64,000 bases of DNA from GCA-002726655 sp046582185 (GTDB taxonomy: Bacteria > Pseudomonadota > Gammaproteobacteria > Pseudomonadales > Azotimanducaceae), in NCBI GenBank assembly GCA_046582185.1, contig JAYGEX010000041.1, forward strand, positions 1 through 64,000, given 5' to 3'. The notes under the pieces were generated by a model that was not told the DNA's origin, did not search any database, and saw only the letters and a list, made by a program, of their open reading frames with translations. Positions 1 to 8,638 of this stretch are shown here, piece after piece. The position numbers and the translations under genes were made by a program. Positions within the stretch are counted from its first letter, which is position 1; each line of letters opens with the position of its first letter.

Positions 1-852
1 TTAAGACCGGCTCAGAAGAAATAGCGACCGGCAACCTTGACCTGTCGCAACGGAAAGAAGAACAAGCCGCAAGCCTTGAGGAAACTTCAGCTGCAATGGA
101 GGAGATGACGCGAACCATCCAACAAAACGCCAGCAGTGCAAATGCTGCTAACGGACTAGCACAGGGCGCTAAAGATGCTGCCGAAACTGGCGGAAGAGTT
201 GTTGATGACGCTGTACTCGCGATGGGTGAGATTAGCGAATCGAGCAAAAAGATTGCGGATATCATTGGCGTAATCGACGAAATAGCGTTCCAGACTAATC
301 TGTTGGCATTGAATGCATCTGTTGAAGCTTCTCGTGCTGGAGATCAGGGCCGAGGCTTTGCTGTTGTTGCAGACGAGGTGAGAAATCTTGCAGGGCGAAG
401 CGCTACTGCAGCCAAGGAGATTAAAGATCTGATTCACGATAGCAGTGCGAAGGTCGAGCAAGGTGCGCGACTGGTGAATGATTCAGGGGAGACTCTAAAG
501 GAAATCGTTACCTCCGTTACTAACGGTATCCGACATCATCGCTGAAATATCAACTTCAAGTGAAGAACAGGCAACTGGAATCGATGAAGTTAATAAGGCG
601 ATCACACAAATGGACGAAATGACCCAGCAAAATGCTGCTCTAGTTGAAGAGGCCGCCGCAGCAAGTGAATCACTGAGTAAACAGGCAGAATCACTTGATG
701 AAATGATCAACTTCTTCACCGTGGATAAGTCAGTGGCTGTGACATCCAATATCCGTCAATTAACCGTGGTCAAGCGACAGCCCGAAATTGAAATCCATAC
801 GGAAAGCTTCGCCAAAACAAGCAGCGATGACGGCGAATGGGCTGAGTTCTAA
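1..852 (+). pseudogene. Methyl-accepting chemotaxis protein, C-terminal part, frameshifted
   Basis: This is the cytoplasmic signalling domain of a chemoreceptor that couples to CheA/CheW. Reading starts in frame at base 3 at the window edge, so the sensory part lies outside. The conserved hairpin tip is visible (IDEIAFQTNLLALNASVEAS, then GRGFAVVADEVRNLAGRS). An extra base near 524-527 breaks the frame: the first reading frame stops at 545, while the other frame continues without a stop from about 526 (VSDIIAEIS...) to a stop at 850-852. Joined, the two give a normal receptor C-terminus. The last five residues, EWAEF, resemble the NWETF-type CheR/CheB tether. The cause is either a true frameshift mutation or a sequencing error; the rest of the domain is not degraded, which favours a recent event or an error. 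Confidence 0.85.
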
Positions 853-1153
853 TTAGTTCCTGTGCAGTAGTACACCATAGTGAGTAAGCATCGCTTATGA
901 AGGATCTAATATCGGCTGGCCCGGATTTTAGGTTTGACTGGTCAGCCCCGAGCCACCACACGAAAGAATTGAGTCTCCAGGAAACAATCATTGCAAATCT
1001 GGTAGTACAACTGTTTATCGTTAGCGGTCTGTTGATGACTCGACGGGGTTTTGCTGTTCTTTCAAGATATTTTCTATCCGGGAATGAATGGCGCAGCCTC
1101 TTTTAATGGATACAGGTGGACTCAAATTAAATATAACGTGAATCTTGCCTGCT
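853..1153. other. Intergenic stretch with no supported gene
   Basis: A 300-bp stretch between the receptor and the convergent flavodoxin-like gene. The only reading frame (897-1106, plus) has no family resemblance and no convincing ribosome-binding site. The first bases after the receptor stop (about 850-873) loosely resemble the terminal repeat of the dispersed element described elsewhere in the window, but the interior does not match. No clear terminator was seen. Confidence 0.5.
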
Positions 1154-1615
1154 CTAGAATATTCCCGCTTCAAGCCCCGCCGCCATTCCCATACCGAGCT
1201 CACGACAGCGAATAATCCCCTCTTGCTCAAGGTCTCCAACGACAATCACCTCTGTCAGAACTTCCCTGAAATTGTAGCCCTTACAAATCCTTCGAATGCT
1301 TGTTAGCGCACCCTGCCCATCATTGCCGGCGCCAATGAATATACAGAAAGGCTTGGCATCGACTTGCCCTTCAACCTCATAAAAAGTTCTATCAAAAAAA
1401 TCCTTCAGCGCGCCGGACATATATCCAAAATTTTCGGGTGTGCCAAGTACAATGCCATCGGCCCAGAGAAGGTCTTTGTCATTAGCGTCTGCTGCATGAA
1501 GGAAGCGAACTTCTACGCCTTCGATATCCGGATCATCCGCACCGGCCTTAACCGCATCCGCCATGTGTTGATTCTTGCCGCCTTTGCTGTGGTAAACAAC
1601 AAGTAAATGTTTCAC
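1154..1615 (-). CDS. Flavodoxin-fold NAD(P)H-dependent oxidoreductase
   Basis: A 153-residue flavodoxin-like/WrbA-like FMN protein. The N-terminal strand and phosphate loop (VVYHSKGGKNQHMADAV, about residues 6-22) match the FMN-phosphate site. The segment GTPENFGYMSGALKDFFDRT (about 58-77) is the isoalloxazine loop seen in WrbA and flavin reductases. It probably carries out NAD(P)H-linked reduction of quinones or flavin in the cytoplasm. It is a single-domain protein transcribed alone on the minus strand, about 120 bp downstream of the Rieske gene's stop. Substrate and electron donor cannot be told from sequence. Confidence 0.8.
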   Translation of the reverse strand: MKHLLVVYHSKGGKNQHMADAVKAGADDPDIEGVEVRFLHAADANDKDLLWADGIVLGTPENFGYMSGALKDFFDRTFYEVEGQVDAKPFCIFIGAGNDGQGALTSIRRICKGYNFREVLTEVIVVGDLEQEGIIRCRELGMGMAAGLEAGIF

Positions 1616-1734
1616 AGTTGATCTCTCTGTCCAAGTCTTGATTTGGTTTATTAGGGTCTAATTGTAATTCCCAGCGAAGACATCGCTTGATATTGTGCGC
1701 TATTACAATGGGTTCACATCACAATGGCTTTGGT

Positions 1735-2265
1735 TCAGCTTGTTTTTATTAGACGAATCACATCCCTGGATACATATTCGTAGTCCGGTACTTCCAGGTT
1801 GAAGGAAGCGACTGAATCCTTTTCGACCCTGCCGGAGGAATCGAACTGGCTATTATGGCAAGGGCAGCTAAATCCGCTTGAGGTGGCGCTTGTTTGGGCC
1901 GCCACTTCGCAACCAAGATGAGTACAATTTTTGAAGACGACAAAGATGTCAGGATGTTTTGATCGCCAGGGGTTTCTTGCAAAGTCAGGTTGTACGGAAT
2001 CTCGGGAAGCCGGGTCTTTCAATTGTTCACTCTCCTGAAATAAGCGATTGGATACCTTGTCGCTACGTCTGACGATGTAGAGGTTCCGACCCAGCCAGGA
2101 GATTGTCTTTGAGTGGTTAACTGAAAGGCCGGAAAGATCAATTTCCAGGCTTAAGTCCTCCTCGAAACTTGGGACGAAGGCACGAATGAACGGATAAGTC
2201 AGGAAGGCAAATCCTGTCAGGCTAAACGCCTGAACGATACGCGTGAGGACGGTTCGGCGGTTCAC
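1735..2265 (-). CDS. Rieske [2Fe-2S] protein, membrane-anchored
   Basis: A 176-residue Rieske iron-sulfur protein related to the cytochrome bc1 subunit PetA. The cluster ligands are C114-T-H116-L-G-C119 and C134-P-C136-H137, including the cysteine pair that forms the structural disulfide in high-potential Rieske proteins. The N-terminus carries a twin-arginine-like motif (NRRTVLT) followed by one hydrophobic segment (about 11-30), so it should be anchored with the cluster in the periplasm. It begins with GTG overlapping the TGA stop of the amidohydrolase (GTGA), indicating translational coupling. No cytochrome b or c1 gene is next to it, which is unusual for a bc1 Rieske subunit; it may serve another electron-transfer chain. 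Confidence 0.85.
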   Translation of the reverse strand: MNRRTVLTRIVQAFSLTGFAFLTYPFIRAFVPSFEEDLSLEIDLSGLSVNHSKTISWLGRNLYIVRRSDKVSNRLFQESEQLKDPASRDSVQPDFARNPWRSKHPDIFVVFKNCTHLGCEVAAQTSATSSGFSCPCHNSQFDSSGRVEKDSVASFNLEVPDYEYVSRDVIRLIKTS

Positions 2266-3266
2266 AAATCCGCAGCCAGACTGTATACATTCGTGGCTGT
2301 ATCATGAAACAAGGCCGCTCTTTCGCTTTCCGTTCTATTTGCTGCTATTTTCTTGAAGGCATTCCACAATACCTGATAGGAGCAAGATTCCTTATCAACC
2401 GGGAAATTACTCTCGAACATGCAGCGATCTGCACCAAAGGTGTCGATGCAGTGATCATAATATCTAGCGGTTTTATCAACCAATTCATCAGAACCTGGCG
2501 GTACTTCCCGATTGTGCCAGCCGAAGCCATTGATCTTCATGTTCACGCCACCCAATTTGAAGTGCACATTCTTACAGTCCTTCAATTCTGAAATATTATC
2601 TCGCCAATCATTGAAGGTTGATTCAGCATCGAAGGGACCGATGCCAAGTGGGCCGCCAAAGTGGTCGAGAATAATTGTGACATTCGGGAAGGCCTTAGCG
2701 AGATCGATGAATTCCGGGAGCTGATGGTGGTAGAACCATGCATCAAACGTGAGACCCAGATCATTGAGAACGGCAAGACCCTCTCTGAAATTATCATTCA
2801 ACATCAAACCTTCCGGTGGATTGGTATGTGAATTTCTTACATTGTCGCTTGCATGCCATCCTGCCGCGTGGCGAATACCCTTGAAGCGATTCGCACTTGC
2901 CGACATATGTGCCTGTAGCACATCACGCACACTATCTCCCAGGGTCAGGTCAGCGAAACTCACAATGCCGCTGGCAGCTCGCATGTGCCCATATCGTCCG
3001 GAGGCACTCATGGCAGCTATGCCTTGTACAAATTCTGTCTCCCCGATTGGCGCTATGGCTCTATCTACACCAGCCTTATACATGGAAGAACACTCGACAA
3101 ATACAGTACTGACTATATTGTGTCCTGAGTTTGTATCTTCAAGCAGCTCATCAAGCAGATAGCGGCTGCCCGGATGATCCCAAAGATGGTGGTGGGGGTC
3201 GCAGATTTTCCTCTCCGGGTCGACTATCTCTTCCTGGACCTGTGCCAACCATGTGCCCTTATCCAT
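2262..3266 (-). CDS. Amidohydrolase family 2 metal-dependent hydrolase
   Basis: A 334-residue TIM-barrel hydrolase of the amidohydrolase-2 family (PF04909 type), which includes 2-pyrone-4,6-dicarboxylate lactonase and related decarboxylases. Visible motifs are DPHHHLWD near the N-terminus (metal-binding histidines 25-27), LDHFGGP in the middle and MFESNFPVDK near the end, where the acidic residue of the active site is expected. It acts in the cytoplasm on an unknown, probably carboxylated or lactone substrate. It is the first gene of a two-gene unit whose second gene is the coupled Rieske protein. Upstream lies a copy of the dispersed repeat. Confidence 0.85.
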   Translation of the reverse strand: MDKGTWLAQVQEEIVDPERKICDPHHHLWDHPGSRYLLDELLEDTNSGHNIVSTVFVECSSMYKAGVDRAIAPIGETEFVQGIAAMSASGRYGHMRAASGIVSFADLTLGDSVRDVLQAHMSASANRFKGIRHAAGWHASDNVRNSHTNPPEGLMLNDNFREGLAVLNDLGLTFDAWFYHHQLPEFIDLAKAFPNVTIILDHFGGPLGIGPFDAESTFNDWRDNISELKDCKNVHFKLGGVNMKINGFGWHNREVPPGSDELVDKTARYYDHCIDTFGADRCMFESNFPVDKESCSYQVLWNAFKKIAANRTESERAALFHDTATNVYSLAADL

Positions 3267-3340
3267 TACCTCTCCGAAAGTTCGCAGTTATCAGAATTTC
3301 ATGATAGTTTGCTTGTCGAATTTATACCAATCTAACTAAC

Positions 3341-3471
3341 TAGTAGTCGTCCAGAAATAGAAACCACCGCTGTTATTTCCCTGGTAAGTTATTGTTTTAT
3401 ATAGCTAACGGATCTATAATTTTGCATATATTGTTCTAATTTGGCTATTTATGGACGGGAACTAACTAGTT
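3341..3471 (+). repeat. Dispersed inverted-repeat element, copy A (MITE-like)
   Basis: A roughly 130-bp non-coding element. The left end contains TCGTCCAGAAATAG and the right end CTATTTATGGACGGGAACT, an imperfect inverted repeat of about 20-25 bp. The interior is AT-rich and almost the same as copy D at 40340 (about nine bases in ten by eye). AACTAACTAGT occurs at both ends as a direct repeat. The right end runs into AGTTCCTGTC, making a small perfect-looking palindrome (GACGGGAACT-AACT-AGTTCCTGTC, one mismatch) at about 3454-3477. It sits between the amidohydrolase promoter side and the HAD gene and has no coding capacity. Confidence 0.75.
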
Positions 3472-3638
3472 CCTGTCTGGAAAGTGCATGATTTCAACAG
3501 AGAACACACAACTGAATTATTATTAGCGTTACAAAACAATCATTTACGAAGGAAGTAGTGCCGGCAGTATTAGAATTCGGACAAGATCTATCTACTCTCC
3601 TCTCTAAAACAGCAAAGATTCTCCAAGGATAACTAAAG

Positions 3639-4442
3639 ATGAAATACCAAGCTCTGGCCATTGACCTGGATGGCACTCTTCTAATTGGGGATACATTGCC
3701 TCCGGGGCACCGGCAGGCAATTAGGGATGCAGCTGATGCTGGATATAAAATCATCATAGCTACTGCTCGATGGCGACAGATGGCAGAGGGAATCGCCAGC
3801 GAAATTGGAATAAGTGCGCCTATAATTGCCTGCAGCGGCGCCCAGGTTTACATACCCAACGAGAAGAGAGACATCTTCGATCACCGCTTGCCCCAGGAAT
3901 TTGTTGATGAGCTATTCCCCTTGTGCGATGCGAACCGTTGCATCGTAACCATTACGACCAACACTAACACTTATCTGGTCCTGGATGGAGAGCCTGACCC
4001 AACGCAAATGCCAGAAGAAATGAAATGGATGCCGAAGCTTGTTGATTCAGGAAAATCTCTGCCCCGTATCGCCACCGTACAAGGGTCGTCAGTCGTCAGC
4101 ATGATCAAATCAGAATTAAAGGAAAAGTATTCTGATACAGTAAATATATATGATTCCATCGGCCCCTCAGGAAAGCTGGTGCTTACCATGACAGCAAAGG
4201 CGGCTAATAAAGGCCACGCACTGTTAGCTACCTGTCAGCATATGGGCATTGATCCTGCTGAAGTGATCGCCTTCGGAGATGCAGAAAACGATATTTCGAT
4301 GTTTGAAGTTGCCGGGGCATCTGTAGCCATGGGTCAGGCCGAAGAAAACATAAAATCTGCTGCCACTATCGTAACTTCCGCCAATACCGAAGATGGTGTG
4401 GCAAAGATTGTTAATAAATTACTGGTAAGTGGAGATTTGTAA
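3639..4442 (+). CDS. HAD-superfamily phosphatase, Cof type
   Basis: A 267-residue haloacid-dehalogenase-fold hydrolase of the Cof/YidA subfamily, which dephosphorylates sugar phosphates and related small metabolites. Motif I is DLDGTLL (D9 nucleophile, D11 acid/base). The C-terminal motif AFGDAENDISMF holds the Mg-binding aspartates, and K190-region TAKAANKGHAL matches motif III. The large middle cap (about residues 80-185) is typical of type IIB HADs. The start ATG follows AAGGATAACTAAAG, a usable ribosome-binding site. The stop codon is followed directly by the TTG start of the next gene, so the two are cotranscribed. The substrate is unknown. Confidence 0.87.
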   Translation: MKYQALAIDLDGTLLIGDTLPPGHRQAIRDAADAGYKIIIATARWRQMAEGIASEIGISAPIIACSGAQVYIPNEKRDIFDHRLPQEFVDELFPLCDANRCIVTITTNTNTYLVLDGEPDPTQMPEEMKWMPKLVDSGKSLPRIATVQGSSVVSMIKSELKEKYSDTVNIYDSIGPSGKLVLTMTAKAANKGHALLATCQHMGIDPAEVIAFGDAENDISMFEVAGASVAMGQAEENIKSAATIVTSANTEDGVAKIVNKLLVSGDL

Positions 4443-5354
4443 TTGGATTCTTGTAAGTTCAAAGCCAGTGATGGTAAGTCAGTTCATCTCTATTCCTGGA
4501 GTCCAGAGGGAAGGCCAAAGGGCCTTATCCATATATCTCACGGCATGGGGGAACATGCGGCTCGCTACGATTGGACAGCTCGGAAGCTGAGCGCTGAAGG
4601 TTATGAAGTCACTGCAAATGATCACCGTGCGCACGGATTAACGGCTGATGTATTGGGTGATTTTGGCGCAGACGGCTGGAATCGAACGTTGAGTGATTTA
4701 TTCGAGATTATTCAGGATAGAAAGAGAAAACATCCGCAAATCCCAATGATTTTATTCGGCCACAGCATGGGCTCCATGTTATCCCAGCAGTATATCTCCC
4801 GACATGGTGAAACGCTTGACGGCGTGGTGCTTTCCGGGACACCTGGCGCAGGAAATCCCTTTCAAATGTGGCTTGTGCATACTATCGCCCGGTTCGAACG
4901 CTTGCGAATCGGCGGGCAGGCAACGAGCAATGTATTGCAGAGCATACTCTTCGGTAGTTCCAACAAGGAATTCGATGACGAGCTGGATGCCTGCGGCTAC
5001 GAATGGCTATCCAGGGATAAACAGCAAGTACAACTTTATGTTGATGATCCCCAGTGCGGTTTCGTCCCTTACCCGCCCAGCCTCTGCGATATGTTCGAAG
5101 CTGAACGCGCAAATTGGAAAACAGATATTGTGAAGCAGATTCCAGCACAACTACCGGTCTATCTGTTTTCCGGTAGCGCGGACCCCGTTCACAATAAACT
5201 AAAAAGCATCAAGCGCCTGTTGAAGCTCTATAGGGATCATGGCCTGGACGTTGTCACTCACTTCTATGCGGGCGGTCGTCACGAAATGTTAAATGAAACC
5301 AATCGTGAAGAAGTGATCCAGGATGTAATCGCCTGGTTAAACAAGCAGATCTAA
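4443..5354 (+). CDS. Alpha/beta hydrolase, lysophospholipase/monoacylglycerol-lipase type
   Basis: A 303-residue serine hydrolase of the lysophospholipase (PldB/MGL-like) family. The oxyanion motif is SHGMGEHAARY (about 32-42), the nucleophile lies in FGHSMGS (S108), the acid is probably in FSGSADPVH, and the catalytic histidine is in GGRHEMLNE. No signal peptide is seen, so it is cytoplasmic or membrane-associated and would release fatty acids from monoacyl lipids. The start is TTG immediately after the TAA of the HAD gene, with GGAG about 7 bases upstream; no ATG occurs in frame before the conserved SHGMG motif, which supports TTG. It converges on the acyltransferase downstream. Confidence 0.85.
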   Translation: MDSCKFKASDGKSVHLYSWSPEGRPKGLIHISHGMGEHAARYDWTARKLSAEGYEVTANDHRAHGLTADVLGDFGADGWNRTLSDLFEIIQDRKRKHPQIPMILFGHSMGSMLSQQYISRHGETLDGVVLSGTPGAGNPFQMWLVHTIARFERLRIGGQATSNVLQSILFGSSNKEFDDELDACGYEWLSRDKQQVQLYVDDPQCGFVPYPPSLCDMFEAERANWKTDIVKQIPAQLPVYLFSGSADPVHNKLKSIKRLLKLYRDHGLDVVTHFYAGGRHEMLNETNREEVIQDVIAWLNKQI

Positions 5355-5380
5355 CTTATACAGATCAGAGGTTCTCTCAC

Positions 5381-6397
5381 TTAGCCTTGCCAATTGTACT
5401 CACCAGCTTCAGGGCCATGTTCCAGTACTCGCTTGTGCACTGCATTTAAAGTGTCATAAAGCATTCTGGTGGCATCAGGGACACTGGTGCCCTCCGGGAA
5501 GTATATTGGCTTTTGAATGTGGGCCTTAACAGGGCCTGGAAAAATCTCGCGGGACCCTTTCGGCCGAATCTTGGCGAGGCCGGATAGATAAACCGGCACT
5601 ACCGGAACGTTCTTTTCCAGGGCCAGAATAGAGACACCATGTTTAAAATGGGCCATGTACCTTCCCGTGGAACGGGTACCTTCTGGAAAGATAGCAAGGT
5701 TGGCGCCGTTGTCCAGCAACCACTTCGAATAATCTAATGTTCGGGAACCACCGCCCCGGGTAATAGGAAATGAGCCTCCAATTAATGAGTTATACCAGGG
5801 TTGAAGCGCCAGGTCCTTGCGCCCTCCTCCATTCTTTAAAAACCAGCGATCTGCCGCCGCGCCAAAGTATATGCTCCACTTGATCTTCTGTGGCAGGCAA
5901 CAAAACAGTGCTAAAGCATCAAAGTGACTGGTGTGATTGGCAACAACTATGCAAGGGCCTTTAACCTCATCAAAGTTCTCTCTGCCAGTGGTTATGAGCG
6001 GTTTGCAGTACTTATTGATCCATCGATTGTAGTGATACCAGCGAAATGAAAGACGTAGAAATTTAGCCCACCACTGCACCTGCCATTTGTGCGGTCCTAC
6101 CGTTCGTATTTCTTGCTTGATCATTCTTTGAAACAGAGGCAGATCTATTGCCGGCAAAAGAATTGAGTCAGGCGAACTGGTTGCTTCCAGATTCAGAACT
6201 GCACGCTGGGCGCGAAAATTATCTGAAACTTCAAAAATAGTGCAGTGATCATGGGGGCCGAGCAGGTGGAAATCGGCCAGAATGGTTGCCTCCCACTGTT
6301 CCAGAACTTCTCGAACCCCTTTTAGCTTATGGGGATCCTTTAAAACCTCCTTCTGTGTTGAGGTATTAAGCCTCGATAGCAATACATAGGCAGGCAT
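5381..6397 (-). CDS. GYD-domain / PlsC-type acyltransferase fusion
   Basis: A 338-residue two-part protein. Residues about 100-330 form a glycerolipid acyltransferase: the HX4D motif is NHTSHFD (H155, D160) and the glycerol-phosphate-binding motif is FPEGTRS (237-243). Residues 1 to about 92 match the small GYD-domain protein encoded just upstream, including YVLLSRL at the start and LPAIDL at the end (LPAIDI in the free protein). I know of no standard acyltransferase with this N-terminus. It lies 9 bp after the free GYD gene, in an operon led by the PHA synthase. Likely role: acyl transfer to a phospholipid precursor or another hydroxyl acceptor at the inner membrane; a GYD domain could mediate dimerisation or docking with the free GYD protein. 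Confidence 0.82.
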   Translation of the reverse strand: MPAYVLLSRLNTSTQKEVLKDPHKLKGVREVLEQWEATILADFHLLGPHDHCTIFEVSDNFRAQRAVLNLEATSSPDSILLPAIDLPLFQRMIKQEIRTVGPHKWQVQWWAKFLRLSFRWYHYNRWINKYCKPLITTGRENFDEVKGPCIVVANHTSHFDALALFCCLPQKIKWSIYFGAAADRWFLKNGGGRKDLALQPWYNSLIGGSFPITRGGGSRTLDYSKWLLDNGANLAIFPEGTRSTGRYMAHFKHGVSILALEKNVPVVPVYLSGLAKIRPKGSREIFPGPVKAHIQKPIYFPEGTSVPDATRMLYDTLNAVHKRVLEHGPEAGEYNWQG

Positions 6398-6406
6398 TGC
6401 TCTCTC

Positions 6407-6721
6407 CTATTTCTTATTCTTGTCATCGTCCGAGATGCCAACCAGCATCTCCACAAAGTCTCCTATATCAATTGCTGGCAGAGTCGTAATCTGGATCGTT
6501 CCCCTGGCCCCCAGTTCAACTGTTAGTCGCGCCATTACTTCATTGGTAGGTGCTTCGATGATATTAACGAAATCGTAGCCACCCATGACTGCATATTGTG
6601 CAGTTACCCGGGCTCCCATGGACTCAACTTCCTTGTTAACCTCTTGCAAGCGGTCTGGCCTTGCCTTCAAGGTCTTACGTCCTTCATCAGTTAAAGTACT
6701 TAACATAATATAAGTCGCCAT
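6407..6721 (-). CDS. GYD domain protein
   Basis: A 104-residue single-domain protein carrying the motif that names the family (VMGGYDFVNIIEAP, about residues 45-58). GYD proteins are predicted ferredoxin-like alpha/beta folds of unknown function that tend to form oligomers. The C-terminus ends in a charged tail (DDDKNKK). It sits between the PHA synthase upstream and a fusion protein downstream whose first 92 residues are a second copy of this domain. That arrangement suggests that the free and fused domains assemble together. No enzymatic residues can be assigned. Confidence 0.85.
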   Translation of the reverse strand: MATYIMLSTLTDEGRKTLKARPDRLQEVNKEVESMGARVTAQYAVMGGYDFVNIIEAPTNEVMARLTVELGARGTIQITTLPAIDIGDFVEMLVGISDDDKNKK

Positions 6722-6818
6722 ATTTGCACCTGTAGTCTTTATTTTTTGTTATGGGTTTCTGGTTATGAAAAAATTTGTCTTTATGGAGTTGGCTGTTGAC
6801 CCTTGTCCTAATTCACCC

Positions 6819-8492
6819 TTAGCTATCAACGACGTAACGACCTGGTGCCTTATCCAGGATCTGGTATTTATCTGAACCCATTACTTTAATCGCATCAGCT
6901 TCATCACCGGATCTCTCCTTGAGCCACGCAATCCAGTGTTCCCGCCATGAACCGGGAAACTCTTCTGCTAGTGATATCCATTCTTCCGGATCTTCGGGAA
7001 GTTCTCCGGCAATCCAGTACTTAACATATGGATTGGGTTTGTTGCTGATCGTTTGAGTATGATTCTGATTAGTCAGTACAAACTCGACATTGCCGCCATA
7101 GAGTTGGGTTGTGCGATAACAACCCCGCCACGGCGTGATGTGATCTGTGCTGCTAGCCATGATATAGGTATCGTACTTGATATCATTAAGCTGAATTCGC
7201 TTTCCACCAGACTTAAAATCACCTTTCGCCAATTTGTTTTCCCACGCCAGGTCGAGCATGTCGCACTGCAGACCTGCTGGAACCCTTGTGTAATCCATGG
7301 CCCAGAAAAGCAATGGATGGATTGGCGGCGGTTTGCCTAGTAACCAGTTGTCTCTGTAGAACGACATAACGCTTTCTTCAGGCGTTAAAATGGCAAACAT
7401 CTCGAATACATCTTTCTCGTCGAAGATGCCCTTTGCCTGTACTCTACTCTTTTGTACCTCTATCGATTGCTCAGAAAGAAATAGACCGAAGTCACTATCT
7501 TCCGGCCTGTTATCGAGGATATTAACGAATAACGAATGGCTATTGATAAAGTCATCGCCACGGGCATTCATCAAGCCAAGCGCTGTTGCCGTAGTGATAC
7601 CACCGGCACACAAACCCATCACGTTTACTTTGTCCTGACCGGTTATTTCCCGCATGACGTCAACTGCCTTGATCACAGCATTGCAGTAAGTATCAATATT
7701 CCAGTCTCTTTGATCGACAGTCGGATTACGCCAGCTAATGGCAAAGACGCGTATACCTTGCGCCAGTATCTCCTGAAACAAACTTCTATCAAGGGTCAGA
7801 TCACCCAGATAAAATCGGTTCACCTGACTGAAGACATAAAGGAATGGCATTTCATTCACTTTCTCGGTCGTCGCTTCGTACTGCATAAGTTCAATCACAT
7901 CATCTTTATAGATGACCGAGCCAATGCTTGCAGCAACGTCCTGCCCTATCTTAAACCCATCCCTATCAGCAACGGCCGGGTAGCCATAGTTGTTCTTTAG
8001 ATCATCGAGGAAGTTTTTCAGACCATTTGCCAGACTCTGTCCCCGGGTATCGAATAATGTTTGTAGTGCCGAAGGATTGCCATAGAGATTGTTGACTGGC
8101 GCCATTATGTCCTTGAAAATCCCCAGGAGAAAGCGCGCGCGCTTATCATCCATTCCCTCAAGCTCTACCTGATCGAGCCATTCGTCCATGGATCGACGCG
8201 AGGCGATATAGGATTGGCCAATTCGGCTGTAAAAAGGATTATCGGAATAGGCCTGATCACGGAAGCGACAGTCTTCTTTGCCTGTATCAATAGTGCTGAA
8301 ACCCATGGTGATTGCAGCAAGTTCTATCGACAGGTTCTGCCAAACGTTGGCTATAATCTTCGGGTGTTCAGTGAGCTGACCGATCAAGCCTTGCATGGCT
8401 TGCAAGACTTCCTCGCGATCCACCCCTAAGGCAATATTGAGGGCAACACCTTCATTTTGACGAATAGTGCGTTCTTCTACCGCATCAACCAT
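6819..8492 (-). CDS. phaC: Class I poly(3-hydroxyalkanoate) synthase
   Basis: A 557-residue synthase that polymerises (R)-3-hydroxyacyl-CoA into storage polyester granules. The lipase-like box has cysteine instead of serine (GLCAGG, C295). The other triad members are D450 in SSTDHITPW and H478 in NQNHTQ. The N-terminal segment DNPFYSRIGQSYIASRRSMDEWL (about 84-106; conserved block) is typical of class I enzymes; length is slightly below the usual 580-600. The region around H478 (NQNHTQ) departs from the common SGHIQ. No phaA, phaB, phasin or phaR lies nearby, so precursor supply must be elsewhere. It is the first gene of a unit with the two GYD-containing genes. Confidence 0.88.
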   Translation of the reverse strand: MVDAVEERTIRQNEGVALNIALGVDREEVLQAMQGLIGQLTEHPKIIANVWQNLSIELAAITMGFSTIDTGKEDCRFRDQAYSDNPFYSRIGQSYIASRRSMDEWLDQVELEGMDDKRARFLLGIFKDIMAPVNNLYGNPSALQTLFDTRGQSLANGLKNFLDDLKNNYGYPAVADRDGFKIGQDVAASIGSVIYKDDVIELMQYEATTEKVNEMPFLYVFSQVNRFYLGDLTLDRSLFQEILAQGIRVFAISWRNPTVDQRDWNIDTYCNAVIKAVDVMREITGQDKVNVMGLCAGGITTATALGLMNARGDDFINSHSLFVNILDNRPEDSDFGLFLSEQSIEVQKSRVQAKGIFDEKDVFEMFAILTPEESVMSFYRDNWLLGKPPPIHPLLFWAMDYTRVPAGLQCDMLDLAWENKLAKGDFKSGGKRIQLNDIKYDTYIMASSTDHITPWRGCYRTTQLYGGNVEFVLTNQNHTQTISNKPNPYVKYWIAGELPEDPEEWISLAEEFPGSWREHWIAWLKERSGDEADAIKVMGSDKYQILDKAPGRYVVDS

Positions 8493-8638
8493 TTGGGCTC
8501 CTGCACTTATTATTCTTCTTACTATAGTTCGAAATGTAGTCCTGATGTAGTGAGGCTGTACTGAGATAAGGACTCAGTTTCACCTTTGTACGTCAATAGT
8601 AAGCCGTGAGCAAATGCAATTACATGATGGGCATAATT

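Noticed and set aside
850..873. CTAATTAGTTCCTGT after the chemoreceptor stop, similar to the end of the dispersed repeat
   Set aside because: The following 130 bp do not align convincingly with the element interior, so a solo end or chance cannot be separated.
897..1106. 69-residue reading frame on the plus strand after the chemoreceptor
   Set aside because: No recognisable motif, no good ribosome-binding site and unusual composition; probably chance.
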